Assembly (NCBI GenBank): GCA_029990175.1
Contig: JARKIP010000023.1
Coordinates: forward strand, 20,851,501-20,915,500
Length of the DNA: 64,000 nt
Direction of reading: 5' to 3'
Source: Petunia secreta
Taxonomy: Eukaryota > Streptophyta > Magnoliopsida > Solanales > Solanaceae
Shown here piece after piece: positions 33,351 to 44,861 of the stretch (positions within the stretch are counted from its first letter, which is position 1; every line of letters starts with the position of its first letter). The notes beneath the pieces are model-generated. The model searched no databases and was not told where the DNA came from. It saw only the letters and a program-made list of their open reading frames with translations. Made by a program: the position numbers and the translations under genes.

Positions 33351-35392
33351 CCCCACACTTAAATCTTTGCTCGTCTTCGAGCAACTTATAACTTGAACTC
33401 AAGACACATCAAAACCACTCATACATTGACTTGGGTTTATATAGGCATTTAATAAGTTTCGTTGCACTCATTATGCTTTATTCACACGATATCCATGCCA
33501 AGAATATTTAAAAATAATCAAGTGCGCCAAATCAGCCTCCCAATCCCCTATCAACTCCAAACTCACTCAATAAGTCATGCAAGTACTCACTCTATTCAAG
33601 AGACTAATAAAAGAGCTCGCTTCTCGTAAATCATGTGCTCTCACAATAAATCCAAAGTTTAATGAAGAAATTCACACAAGAGAATGAATCATGAACAAAA
33701 GTTCACATAAAGATGAAGCACTCACTCTCAGAAAAGAACTCACATGCAACACAAAACGTACCATAAGCTTGCCCTTAGTGTAGGACTCGACTAATGTCCA
33801 TCTACTCGGCTCAAATCAATTAGGACTTCTTTAGGTTGTAATGTATGCAATGGGACGGGTAGGATATATATAGGTAATAGTGACTAACCACCCCAAGCAA
33901 TTTAATACACCATAATTTATTCAAGTATTTTTCTCCAAACAATTTTTTCTTTTACCAGTATAGAGTCAACTATTACCAATCTTCTTCTTTAAGCAAAGTA
34001 GGGATAAATGATAGGGACTATTTTTTTTCTTCTTTCTTTCGAACAATAGTTTTTTTTCCTCAGCTATTGCACAATATTTCAAGCTTTCACTTTCACTTTT
34101 TTTTTTTTTTTTTTGTAAATCCCTTCACACAGCCTCCACTTAAAGCACCTTTTATCTTCCTCCGACAACCACAATTTCCCCCTTCGTTAACTAGCCTTCT
34201 AGGCTCATGACACTACAAGTACAACTCGGAGGTATTTAGCACAAGAAACAGAAATCTCAATGGCTATCAAAGAAAGGGTACAGGCTCAAAAGAGTTAGCT
34301 AGGGTCAAATTTTCACTGGTAAACATCTAATTCTGAAGCTTCAAATAAATTTGCTATGAAAAGAACGGCTATATTACTTTCTAACCGAACAAACTTTCCA
34401 TTTCTCTTTGCACACACGATGGGCAAGTTCTAGACATCAAGTATTAAACATGGAGAAAATAAAATCGTCACTCACATATGGCACATAACCTACTCAAAAC
34501 GGCTCAATTTGTGCTCTTAAACAAAGCAAACACAAGCAAACTCTCAAGAAAATCTAGAGTCAACATCATGGTCATAGGCTTCAATGAACGCACTCAACGT
34601 TTCTCAAGGAAAAATAGATTATGATAGATTATATGCATGAAGTTCCAATACCCCAAATCAAGTATCTATATAAAACTAGTCAAATCATGGAGCCAAGACT
34701 CACCCATCCAATTACTACACTCTAATCCTAAAAAAAATCTACCTATGCACAGTTCAAACTACTTCCTTTAGAAAAGAACCGATGCACAAAGAAAAATCAA
34801 AGGGGATTATTAGCACAAATAGGAAGACTCCCACCCCACACTTAAAATCATGTGTTGCCCTCAATGCTTTAAAAATAAAAATAAAACTAAGGGTGATAGA
34901 GAAACTCTCTGGGGCTCTAAGCCCGAAGAACATCCATGTGAGCTTCCTTAGGGCACGAGGTACTCATACTTCCTCCAAGCAGGACATCCTCATCCAATCG
35001 TATGAGGTTGCAAGCACCTTACACTTAGACTTCAAACCAGTCGAAACCTGCAAAATAAAGAAACTCGCCAAGTAATATCCTTCAAAAGATAATCGTTTTT
35101 TTTTTTCATTTTTTTCTCATTTTTTTTATTTTACTTATATACAAATACAATCACGGGTTGCCTCCCGAGAAGCGCGTTATTTAATGTCGTGGCACGACAT
35201 AACCCAGAGTCAATATTTTTTCCTCCAACTTGAGCTTATCCTCCAACTTGAGCTTATGAATCGCCTCCCCAATTGAAACTCCACTCTCCGGCTATGCTCT
35301 TTGGGTGACACAAGTTTTTGCAAATCAAATATTGAGTATCTCTTTCTGCACGTCGCCACCAACTTAGGAATATCCCCAAATTTTCGGCTATA
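33351..35392 (-). other. Non-coding interior of LARD copy 1
   Basis: No gag or pol motifs on either strand. It holds poly-pyrimidine and T-rich runs (34020-34110, 35095-35130) and, at about 35183-35199, the near-palindrome TGTCGTGGCACGACA followed in minus orientation by a GGGAGGCAACCCGTG block. Both recur in copy 2 at about 51675-51720. Confidence 0.6.
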
Positions 35393-36064
35393 CTATTGGC
35401 CAAGCACCAAATATACCATATTGTATTCACTGGCCTTCATACAAAGATTTTCATCATGCCTAGATGGCATCACAAATTCGAGAGTGTAAGCATCATACAC
35501 ATCATCCTTCAACTCTTCAATCGGCTCAGAAGGATAAATTTCCATGTCCCCTTCTAAAATCAATGTAGAAAAGTGCATAGAATGCTATGCAACCCACTCA
35601 CACTTTGATTCGTTACTTACATCCTCTTTCTGGCACGACTTAGACTCAACTAAAATTTCAGCTTCAATTTTATAGTCTGACTCTAGTACCAGATCTTCAT
35701 CATCGACATCTTCCCAAACTATATGGCTAGATGGTTGGCTTTCAACCCTTGTCTCTTCTAATGGAAATTCACATTTTAGATCTTCAACTATAGCCATGAT
35801 TTCTTCTTCTAATTCCATGTCTTTTTGGGTAGGTTGTTGAATTTCCAATAATGCAGCCAACTAATTCACTTGAGCTTCTATGCAACTTAGTTGTGCTCTA
35901 CGTCTATCCCAGATTTTCTTCAATTCAACTTCATACTCTTCCTGATCATCCTCCACTTCATCGCACCTACTACTACCATAAAAGAAAGAAGTACTATCAT
36001 AATAGGGGCTCAGGGAAGAATAAGATGTGTTAGCACAACAATAATAATGATCACCTAGCCACAT
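35393..36064 (-). pseudogene. Conserved LARD ORF, copy 1 (unrecognised protein)
   Basis: Starts MWLGD at 36064 and reads HYYCCANTS, then an acidic, coiled-coil-prone region (RRRAQLSCIEAQVN), a TAG at about 35861, then LAALLEIQQ, MELEEEIMAIVEDLK, ETRVESQPSSHIVWEDVDDED, another stop near 35585, and a third open block, MHFSTLILEGDMEI, to 35393. Relative to copy 2 it lacks about 44 residues of the Cys-rich N-terminus and one coiled-coil repeat. It lies about 140 bp after the primer site, where gag would normally start. I do not recognise the family. Confidence 0.65.
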
Positions 36065-36179
36065 GTTATTTCCTGATGCAATAATTTTTTTTATATAAAG
36101 TAAACAAATATGTACAGAGGCAAATTTAATCGAACTAACAAACTCAGCTATCCTAAAAGCTATAAATACACTGTATTCC

Positions 36180-36199
36180 CCGGCAAAGGCGCCAAAATT
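36180..36199 (-). other. tRNA-Asp-type primer-binding site, LARD copy 1
   Basis: Minus strand reads TTTTGGCGCCTTTGCCGGGG directly after the LTR end GTGATCA. Confidence 0.8.
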
Positions 36200-37536
36200 T
36201 GATCACGCCTAACTACGCCCTATAAAAAGAACTAAGCGGTCGCGGAAAATATAGCTCGGTACTTAAAGTCCCGAGGTCGAATCCCACAGAGAACACGACT
36301 CCTAGCAGCTAATCTACCTAAATTATCTACTCAACCAACTTCAAGTTTATATCTTTGGTTTGATTTTATACTAAAACTACTAAACAAGAAAGTAAATAAC
36401 AAATATAGAAAGATAGATTTTATTCAAGAGATGGAAAGCCTAGGATTGATTTTCCCAACTCCTAACTTGTGCTAAAATATTGTGCTATCAATTTTCCCTA
36501 ACTCTTCTTATTGAACAAGTGCTCCAAGTTTACAACTACTCACTAAAGTTAAGTAATCATAACTTTCATTAGTTAACTATTCCAATTAACTAATGAAGAT
36601 AGGGAGGACTACACTTATGGTTCACAGTAAGGATCAATATTCCTAATTCACCGTTTTGACAACCTAAGCAATGCCTTTGTTTTAGGTTAAAATACTACTA
36701 TGTGTTTAACCCTAACTCATGAATCTATTCCTAGTAATCACAAAATAAAGGGGACAATTAATTGGGGATCCTACCAATTAATAACAAACAATTCGTAAAC
36801 AACATAGATAGAAAGAATTAACAAGGTTCATTAACAACACAACAATTATCATCACACAAGTATATGGAGTGGGTCAATCAACCCTAGAATGGGTGATTTA
36901 GCCAATCATAGTCATGTTCTAAGACAAGAAATAACTAAAAGCATACAAAATAACAAGAATATGGATAAATGGATGAAGTAGAGCATTGAATCTTGATCTC
37001 CTTTCTTCCTTGCCTCCTTTGGATGTGGAATAGGTCAAAAGTTGTGTTTTGGGACGTGTTTCAGGGCTTTTATACCATCCCCATACACCCACACAAGTCG
37101 GGAATCCAAAATAAAGTCAGATTGAGAATGTCAGAATTTTAAGCCTACGGCGCTGCACAGCACATTGCGCAGTGTGGTGCCGTAGGGTCGATTTACTGAG
37201 AGTGCCTTTTTTTCACTTTTGCCGAAATTGGCCTACGGGGGCGCATAGTGCATTGCACGCTGCGTTGCCGTAAGCCACTTTTCCTGGGACTTCAATTTTT
37301 CTTTGTTTTTCCTCCACGCCTTGGTTAGCTCGACCCTCGAGCTTCTACTCAGACTTCAAAACCCCTGTTTTAACTAAACTTTGCTCCATGAACACTGCAT
37401 ATCATCAACATAATTCCTACAATGTGAAACACACCAAATAAGAGCAATTCCATTCAAACTATAAAAAAAATCACAGGTCGAAGCATGAACTCGAGGCGAA
37501 AGTATAGAAATTATTGCAATATCTAGCCTCATATCT
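36200..37536 (-). repeat. 5' LTR of LARD copy 1
   Basis: Matches the split 3' LTR closely. The minus-strand start has lost the first few bases (reads AGATATGAGG instead of TGTTGATACGAGG), yet the flanking GATGG at 37537-37541 matches 22008-22012. It contains TATA-like and GC-rich blocks with a TGCGCAGTG-type repeat at about 37150-37265. Confidence 0.85.
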
Positions 37537-37541
37537 GATGG
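37537..37541. repeat. Target duplication GATGG, right copy
   Basis: Pairs with 22008-22012. Confidence 0.75.
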
Positions 37542-39540
37542 CTACATTGCAAACAATGTTGAATGATTCAGTGGACGAGATTTAAGAAGATGAAATTATT
37601 TATGGAAAAGCTTCCAGGGGCTCCAAAGCTTACGGAGGATGTGACTATGAAGTCATTTTTTAAGCGGCCGATTAAGGCAAGTGCCACTCCACTACTGATT
37701 CCTAAAAAGTTTAAGTTGCCTGAAAATTTGTGTTATGATAGAACCACTAATCCGAGGGAGGCCTTGTTTGCAATAGCCCTGCAAGCGAATGACCTAACGG
37801 ATGAAGAAATCAATTCAATGAAGTTTTGTGAAATACTTAGTGGGAGGAGCTTTAACCTGGTACACTCAATTGTCCGAAAATGAGATCACGAGCTTTGATG
37901 AGATTGCAGCAAAATTCATCAGAGCACACACGGGGGCTAAGTAAATGGAACGGAGAGTAGATGATATATTAAATATCAAATAGTGATCGAATGAAACATT
38001 AAAGTTTATAGACAGTTTTAACAAGGAAAATATGACCATCCCTCAGGTCGAGCAGAGATGGGCGTGCTTAGCCTTCATGAATAATTCGAGCAGCAATGCA
38101 TTGGAGGCCTACAAAAAGTTGAGGGAAAGATTGAGAGAACGCACTCCGACCATACGAGGTGATCTCCATCATAAGTGTGACCCGAAAATTACTATGGAGG
38201 AGGAAGAATTGCAATTGGCCTTCTACAACAGACGTTATGGCTGCCCAGAGTCTTAAGGAAAGGTGGAAACTGACAGGCAAAATGATAGAGGTCGATTTGA
38301 GCCCTACAATTTCCCTCGTCAAAACATAAAGGGATATGAGGCCGCTATTTCGTGAAGCCAACCTAAAAAGGAGCCGTCGGTTCCATCTTTGGCACCAAAG
38401 GACCCGCTGCCTCCCAAAATAATGGAGCATATCTTTTTTATTTCGACCACTGGTTTAGTCAACGTGCTAAGGGAAATGGGCAAAAGTTTCCAAGGGGATG
38501 AAAACTAATCCGGCCAATAGGGACACAAGTTTATGGTGCGTGTCCATAGTGATCACGGTCATGCGACCGAGGACTGCAAGGCATGCACTACGAAGTGGCG
38601 CATTTGGTTGAGAAAGGTGAATTAACGAAGAACTTGACTGAAAGAGGAAAGGAGAACTTTGCTAAAAACATGGGGGGACCCCAGCCTCCAAAGCCAATGA
38701 AAACGACGAATGTTATTTTCGAAGGGGATGAGGTCCATGGAGTAACTTATACAATAAAGAAGGTTGCTAAGGTGTCCTTCACGCGTGACAAACGAACACA
38801 AGAAATTATGAACGATGACATCGTGTTCGGGTATTTTGACTTTGATGAGAGAATACATACCTATCACGATGCTTTAGTAGTAACAATGAGAGTTGATGAT
38901 GCAGATGTGAAAAGGGTATTGATTGATGCTGGCAGTTTAGTTTACATCATTCAGTCTAAGGTAGTGGTATAGTTGCAATTGTCAAACAAAATTTTACCAA
39001 AATCTACTGTGCTTTCGGGATTTAATAATTCAAGTGAGACAAAAGACATGTGCGAAAGGAGTTGAGAATGAGACCGTTTTTCAGATGATGAGTGGAGACA
39101 TGGCCTATAAATTCATCTTGGGGCGGCTATGGATCCACACGATGGGGGCCGTTCCATCCACTTGGTATATCCACTTTGTACCAAGTTCTTAAATTTCTGA
39201 CTTTATAGGGAGTGCACGGAATTAGAAGTGAACAACAAACAACTCGTGAATGTTACTCGGTGGCTGTAATAAGCGGTGTCAACCCTGACACCTAGCAATA
39301 GCAATTACATCAACCAGAATCCTTAGCTAATGAAAATGAAGAGGAGCCAAGCCCCATATACAAAGACTTTGCCAAGATTTCGGCTTACATTAGAGAACCA
39401 AACAAACATGACAAAAATTTTGAAATAGTCTATTATATCCATAGTAACAATATTGTCGAGACTAGCATTGATAGTAGAAGAAAAAGGGATGCATGTATCA
39501 TGACGCGCTTATAATCAGCGTATCACATAAAAAAATGTGA
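37542..39540 (+). pseudogene. Tat-type gag and protease, continuation
   Basis: The gag resumes in frame with the part ending at 22012 (ATLQTMLNDS), then a TAA and shifts. Recognisable blocks are LPGAPKLTEDVTMKSFFKRP and LLIPKKFKLPE (37610-37730), EALFAIALQANDLTDEEI (37756-37810), GHATEDCKALH of the knuckle region (38558-38590), and the retropepsin block ALVVTMRVDDADVKRVLIDAGS (38871-38936), with the FILGRLWIH motif near 39115. The usual DxGSS reads DAGSL. The sequence fades after about 39300 and no RT is found. At least eight stops or shifts are present. Confidence 0.75.
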
Positions 39541-39634
39541 GATAACTTGACCTGGCCGGTCTAATTATTCTTGTAAGTAGATATTCCCTCTATTCCATCT
39601 TAAGTTCATCTTTAACTTGTGCACCCTTAAGAAA

Positions 39635-41752
39635 CTAGTCATTGGGTACGTGCTTTGCGCGTGTGCCTCTATCATTGAGTGTAATATATATTATACGGCA
39701 TACTAAATTTATTATGGAAAATACAAGATGAAATGGTGAACCTATTTAACTGATTTGACAATTGAATGTACACTGATTAGATATCACCTGAAGCTGCTAT
39801 AGGATCATTATATTGTATAGTGTGATGAATTTTATCTTTCAAGCTTAAACATTTTTATCAACACAAATATAAAAGTGGAAGCCAAAAAGTGAAAAGTCGA
39901 ACTACCATAATGCTATTCTTCCTTTCTTGCAACATTGAACATTTTTAAAGCAAACTGCAAAACAATAATCATATAGACCTCTAAATTAAAAGCTTAGACA
40001 TCAACATTTGTAAAAGTTTGATTTCCTTTGATTTGCATGTGGTCTCATAGCGATAAATACAACTTTTATATAAAAATAAATGAATTGTAACCCAACACAT
40101 ACCGATGAATACAAATTTTATATAAAAATAAATAAATTATAACCCAACACATGCTCTTAATGTTTATGTTCAAGCTATAAAACAAAAATCAAGAAAACTC
40201 TGGATTATCAAAATTCATTTTAAGCTGGAATATCTCAACATATAATATTGTTTTGCCTTTTTCCCACTGCTCACATATCACTAATTCATAGACCATGTTC
40301 CTATACATTAGCTTGTGGTGAATTGCTTTGTCATTAGGAAAATTCTTGCCTTTAATATTGAGAACCATATCTGAAAAATTCTTGCCTTTAATATTGAGAA
40401 CCATATCTGAAAAATCAAGGACGGTTGGGCCCTAGACTTCACTCTATTAGCCCTACTAAATTTACTCCCAATATAATTAAAAGGTCATAGACAAATGATT
40501 TTGAAAGAGCAAATCATGTTTATTCTCCAGCAGCAACATAATGTTATCTTAGCTATAAATATTAGATGGTTTAAAAGGATCGAAGTACCTTATCTACTGA
40601 CAACTCTAGGATCTAATTTCTTCTTTTTAAATTTTCAGTGATAATACCGGCCAATTCAATAATTCTTAATATCAAAACTCCTTTGTCTTATTATTTTTCG
40701 CTCGTCACGATACCATCATTCACCGTAGTCCTCTTCCTTCTTCTTCTCTGTACGTCCACAAGAGAAAGAATTAGTGAATATTCTTCCTTATACATGAATG
40801 AAAATAATTAGTTTCACATTCTTTTAACTAACGAAGAAATAAAAATGATATTCAGGATCTCTCTAAAAATTTTGAGTTAGTGAAAAGGAATCCTTAAAAT
40901 TATTCTGAAATATATCAGATACGGTCCAACTTCATATCTTTGAAGGAACATTTCACTAATAAAAAAAATGGACCAAGAAACCAGAAATATAAACCTCTTT
41001 ATTTAAAAATCAAAAGGAATGACCACAGAGGAGAGTGAATGAGCCAAAAGCAATCTATATATGACATCTTTCTTGTGTTGTTTTGCTGAGAGTCAACTGT
41101 CAAGAGCTTCTAATGTACCATGACTCTCTCTCCCATATAGCTAATAATTCTTGCTAAAGAATTAGTTGAAGAATGGAGAAGACAATTCTTCTATTTAGAG
41201 GCGAAGTCAGATTTTGGAGTTTTGGGGTTCATAATTCTAGTCATTTTAAGTTAGGAGGTTTTAAATTAATAATTAATACATATTAAATATTTTTTTCAAG
41301 ATAAATATACATAGTTTGGCCAAAGTTACGGGGTTCGGCCGAACCTCATCCTAGAAGACTAGCTCCGCCCCTGCTTCTATTAATACACTCCAAAAAAGGA
41401 GAATGTGAGATTTTCAATTATTGCAAGTAGTTTTGGGGTACTCATCTCTTGTCATGCACCATTGTTATTATATCAGTAATAGGTGACCATTGGGATACCT
41501 TTTTTACATTAAAGAGAAATTGGTTCATATTCTTTTAGTTGCGACTCATCGAATTCTTCTTGTAATTGCTGATAACGAAGATAGTGGTACCTTTGAGTTG
41601 TACCTACTTCCTTGTACAATGCATATAATAATATGTCATTACTAAGTCATCATTTATTTATTTATTTAAAGGTTAATAATTCATCAATTTTAGAAGGGTA
41701 TTTTGGTATTTCACATTTTGATTTGAGGATTCCCACTTTTATATTAGTATGA
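39635..41752 (-). mobile_element. Non-autonomous Helitron, 2.1 kb
   Basis: On the minus strand it starts TCATACTAATATAAAAGTGG (41752 downward) and ends CTAG before T (39638-39635), with the hairpin-prone GCACACGCGCAAAGCACGT inside the 3' end. Target is A/T. The 5' end shares TCATAC and the CTA..AAAAG pattern with the Helitron at 13974-15410. No helicase frame. A hAT-type MITE is inserted at 41196-41373. Confidence 0.6.
41196..41373. mobile_element. hAT-type MITE, 178 bp, with 8-bp target duplication
   Basis: Ends TAGAGGCGAAGTCAG and CTAGCTCCGCCCCTG form 15-bp imperfect TIRs of the CAGGGGCGGAGC type. CTTCTATT flanks both sides (41188-41195, 41374-41381), the 8-bp duplication expected for hAT. 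No coding capacity. Confidence 0.8.
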
Positions 41753-42976
41753 TATAGCAAACTTTAGGTAATTACGTTTACTAACATTGTTCTTTATCTT
41801 TGTTCTGTTTTTTGTAAACTGAAATAAATTTTATTGGAGTGAATAAGGGTAAACTAAAAAAAATAGTAGAAGAGTGCCCGAAAATTAAAGATGAGGGACT
41901 GAGGTTAAATGACTCTGAGGAAGAACTTGCTCTTTGTTGCTCTCCGAATAATCTTTTAATTTATTTACTATCTAATAGAAAATAGATAGAACCAAAGACA
42001 TTGTTAAATTATGGTAACATAGAAGTATTCGAGTATGTTAATGTAGAATATTATGCACTACAACATTTAGTAACTTATATTGAGAATATTCTAGTGTTGA
42101 GTTATGGTAACACTAGAATGATTCATTGATTAAAATACAAGATAATATATCGATATTTATACATAAGAAATAAAAGGAATCTAGACATTATATCAATAAT
42201 GTATTTAAAATTAATGTTATTTAAAGTACTAACAAAAATCACAAGTAAAAGCATGAATACAGATGAAAGTATAGAAAACATAGTAATATCTTACCTCGTA
42301 TCAAACCTGTTTATGTTTGGATTGTTGATGCAACCACATTCAAAGGCCAGTTGTATATTTAAATTATTTTTTAATTCGTTTGCAACATCGCTATTCTATT
42401 TAGTTGAAATTATGTGGTAATTTTTTTGTTGGTATTTATTTCTTGGTATTTGAAGGTTACTACAATACATCTTTCGTATCACATCAGTGGAGCGCCTTTT
42501 CGAACACATGTATAATACTACTACTCTATGCTTTTTTCGTTTCTTCTTTTTGTTCAGTTTGTCTGTTGGATTGTTATTATGAGTCATTATATTTGCCCTT
42601 CTTATCAATCAGTTTCACGCTAAGGAAAGAAGTCATTCCTTTCATGTGATGCTTTCTTGTGATTGTTTACTTACATTCTATCCATTATATTGTGCTTGAT
42701 AAACTAATGTCTAATGAAGAAGTTTGACATGCATATCTCTATTTGCTTATCCTCTTTTGCTTTTTGACTGAACAAATAAATGAACTTACTCCACCGCTTC
42801 CTTTTGTCTTTTCAATTAAATTTTTGTAAGAGTAATCAATGAATGACATAGATTATTATTAAAATTTACCTATTATTCTCTTGTTCGCACACTCATCATG
42901 CTGATGCAATATTTGGCCCTCAATGCATTTATTGTGTATATATGCAAAGCTATATGCTTAGAGTGCATGATGTTTA
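41753..42976. other. Non-coding, mixed repeats
   Basis: No supported gene. Contains a perfect 11-bp inverted repeat at 42088-42119 and a fragment of the LARD LTR at 42231-42304. Confidence 0.35.
42231..42304 (-). repeat. Fragment of the LARD-family LTR start
   Basis: On the minus strand it reads TTGATACGAGG-AAGATATTACTATG through ATGCTTTTACTTGTGAT, matching the first about 75 bp of the LTR at 53498. It is a third, short copy of the family. Confidence 0.7.
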
Positions 42977-43208
42977 TTGCAGACACTACGCAATTCAAGT
43001 AGGTATATTTTCATAGTTGAACTTCAAAAGCTAGTTGAAGATTGGCCTTTGGAGGTGATAAAGCATCAAAACGATGAGAAGAGGAAGGTAAATTGTTTAT
43101 ACCTGTGGTTCTGGACACATATTGGAAAACTCTATAAATCTGGTGCTTATGTAATTTTTTCTTTGATGGTTATCTTTCAAGGAGTTGACTGCAAAACTCC
43201 AATATGAT
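42977..43208 (+). other. Exon-like open stretch of unknown origin
   Basis: After a TTTATTGCAG acceptor-like site, an open block reads LQKLVEDWPLEVIKHQNDEKRK and ends at AGGAAG/GTAAAT, a fair donor. A second short block, KELTAKLQYDTPT, follows at about 43183-43221. They could be exons of a decayed host gene copy. I recognise no family and the segments do not form a complete gene. Confidence 0.3.
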
Positions 43209-43621
43209 ACTCCTACTATGTGCAGTGTCTTGTCAATTGTAGGATTGAACTTGAATGTATGTGTGAAAGATCTAACAAGAGAAGGAGGTGTCTTATCTTG
43301 AAAGTTCTGCTAGTACTCGATTTAAAAAAAATCATCTTACAAGTTTCTCAATGCTAGGTACTCGGTCACATCGGTACCTAGTGCTGAGATTTTTTCTTAC
43401 AAAATGTAGATGAACATATTACATAATCTCTCTTTAGTGGCATGTACATTACTTACCAAATGAACATGATACGGTGCAACATATTGCAACTTACATTTAC
43501 ACTGAAGTGGAAAGCTTTTGTTTTCATTCATTTTGTTTCTTTGAGGAATATCAACTTTGACACAACTCTAAAGCTAAATTCATGATCATGTTACCTACCT
43601 CATCCAGATAAAAGAAAAATA

Positions 43622-43732
43622 GGTGGAGCTGATGCTCGTTTTATCTACGGTGATGAACAAGCGATTGGTGTAGCTAGTAGGGCTGATCTTGGTGTAGATG
43701 CTGGGGCAGTACATATGAGAGCTCATGTCTAA
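43622..43732 (+). other. Exon-like open stretch ending in a stop
   Basis: An open block without ATG reads GGADARFIYGDEQAIGVASR then ADLGVDAGAVHMRAHV before TAA. Its composition (Gly, Ala, Asp) is protein-like and unlike the AT-rich surroundings. It may be a terminal exon of the same remnant as 42977-43208. Not recognised. Confidence 0.3.
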
Positions 43733-44353
43733 TTCAGTAACGACATATTAGGTACTTATGAAATTCTAGAACTTGTATTCTAATAATTAAGCTTGGACTT
43801 TAAAAAAGGTGTGTTGACAAAGTTGCAGTATATAGTAATTTGAGCTTAGCTTTTATTAATTGGTGTCCACAGATGAGGGCGATTCTTTTTGTTTGACATT
43901 TTCCTAAGACCCCGGACTTCTAGACATCATTAGTAAAGTACACAACTAGGTACAAAGAAGCTTCTTGCAGGATTATGATTAAAGCAGAGGAAAAATAAAT
44001 AATTTGTTAACTTAGAGGATGATTAGAACTTATTAAATGGAATAAGAATTTAGGCTTAACATTCTTTTTCTCTTCTTAGGGTCTGCATGCAAATATTTTA
44101 GGAAACATTGGACTTATGGTGATTACAGATGGATGTACAGTTTTTTCAAATCCCCTGTGTAGCAGCATGATTTCAATTTCACACATCAATTAGAGAATAG
44201 TATGTTGGTGTCATATGAAAATAATGGCATCAGTCTTGTGTCGCAATAACTACTGCAAGAAACACTACTTTTAGTTTTGGGAAGTTGTTTTCTGGTTAAT
44301 TGGTACTAGTTTTGTAAATATATAGCATATAGATCGGCCAAGGAGTTGTGCAA

Positions 44354-44389
<36 letters not shown>

Positions 44390-44600
44390 AAAAGACTGGA
44401 TGTGTTGAAGCTGTAGAGTTATATTTGCGGTGCCAATAAAATTGATTAATTACCAAAAACTGTGTATTTGTTATTGTAGTTATTTCTAATAAATTTTATT
44501 TAAGTTATAAGGTAGTAAAATTATTTTAACGATGCTACAGTCTAATAACTTTTTTTTAAAAAAGTTAGATTATATTGTCTGGGTTATAAGCCTCCACCAT
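43733..44600. other. Non-coding
   Basis: AT-rich with a T-run of about 30 at 44359-44388. No gene seen. Confidence 0.35.
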
Positions 44601-44619
44601 ATAATTTTTCAAAATATTT

Positions 44620-44861
44620 GGATCATGTTTTAGGGGTTACAAAACATAACTAATTGTCTTTGAAACCTCCATAAATTTGACATTCTATTTGTGGGGTCGT
44701 CGTGGGGGTTTTAAAAATCCGTTGCAATATTGATCATGGCAATGGTAACTATGATGTTTTTAAAAACCGCCACAATTCATTTTGTGGAGAATTAAAGCCA
44801 TAACAATTTTTTTTTTTTTTTTTTAAAAATGCCCCACAATTTTAACCTTTTAGTTGTAGTG
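44620..44861 (-). mobile_element. Possible CACTA element terminus
   Basis: The right edge GTTGTAGTG (44853-44861) reads CACTACAAC on the minus strand, the CACTA signature, and the inner 200 bp has short repeats such as TTTTAAAAA, CCGCCACAATTCATTTTGTGG and CCCCACAATTTT of subterminal type. A convincing partner end is missing: CACTAC at 44263 and ACTACTGCAAGAAA at 44248 are weak candidates, and no matching 3-bp duplication is seen. Confidence 0.35.

Larger units (their letters stand above)
22013..37536 (-). mobile_element. Non-autonomous LTR retroelement (LARD-like), copy 1
   Basis: Read on the minus strand, the 5' LTR is 37536-36200, then a tRNA-Asp-type primer site, a 2.85-kb interior (36199-33351) and a 3' LTR of 33350-32401 plus 22389-22013, interrupted by the copia element. 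The interior has no gag, RT or integrase but carries one conserved cysteine-rich/acidic ORF near the primer site. The two LTRs differ at about six sites in the first 185 bp downstream of the copia site, so insertion was fairly recent. Copy 2 lies at 50485-54772. Confidence 0.82.
20518..39540 (+). mobile_element. Tat-type Ty3/gypsy element, truncated and split by nested insertions
   Basis: 5' LTR, primer site and gag start lie at 20518-22012. The gag frame is cut by the insertion at 22013-37536 and resumes at 37542 through gag and protease to about 39300-39540. Reverse transcriptase, integrase and a 3' LTR are absent; a Helitron begins at 39635. The join across the insertion is seamless once one GATGG copy is removed. 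Confidence 0.8.

Noticed and set aside
33000..37270. GC-rich TGCGCAGTG/GCATAGTGCATTGCACG repeats considered as a CRISPR-like or regulatory array
   Set aside because: They are single internal LTR features present once per LTR copy, without spacing or array structure.
44263..44861. Complete CACTA MITE between CACTAC at 44263 and GTAGTG at 44861
   Set aside because: Inner terminal sequences do not match and the 3-bp flanks differ (AAA versus AGG), so only the right end is kept as possible.
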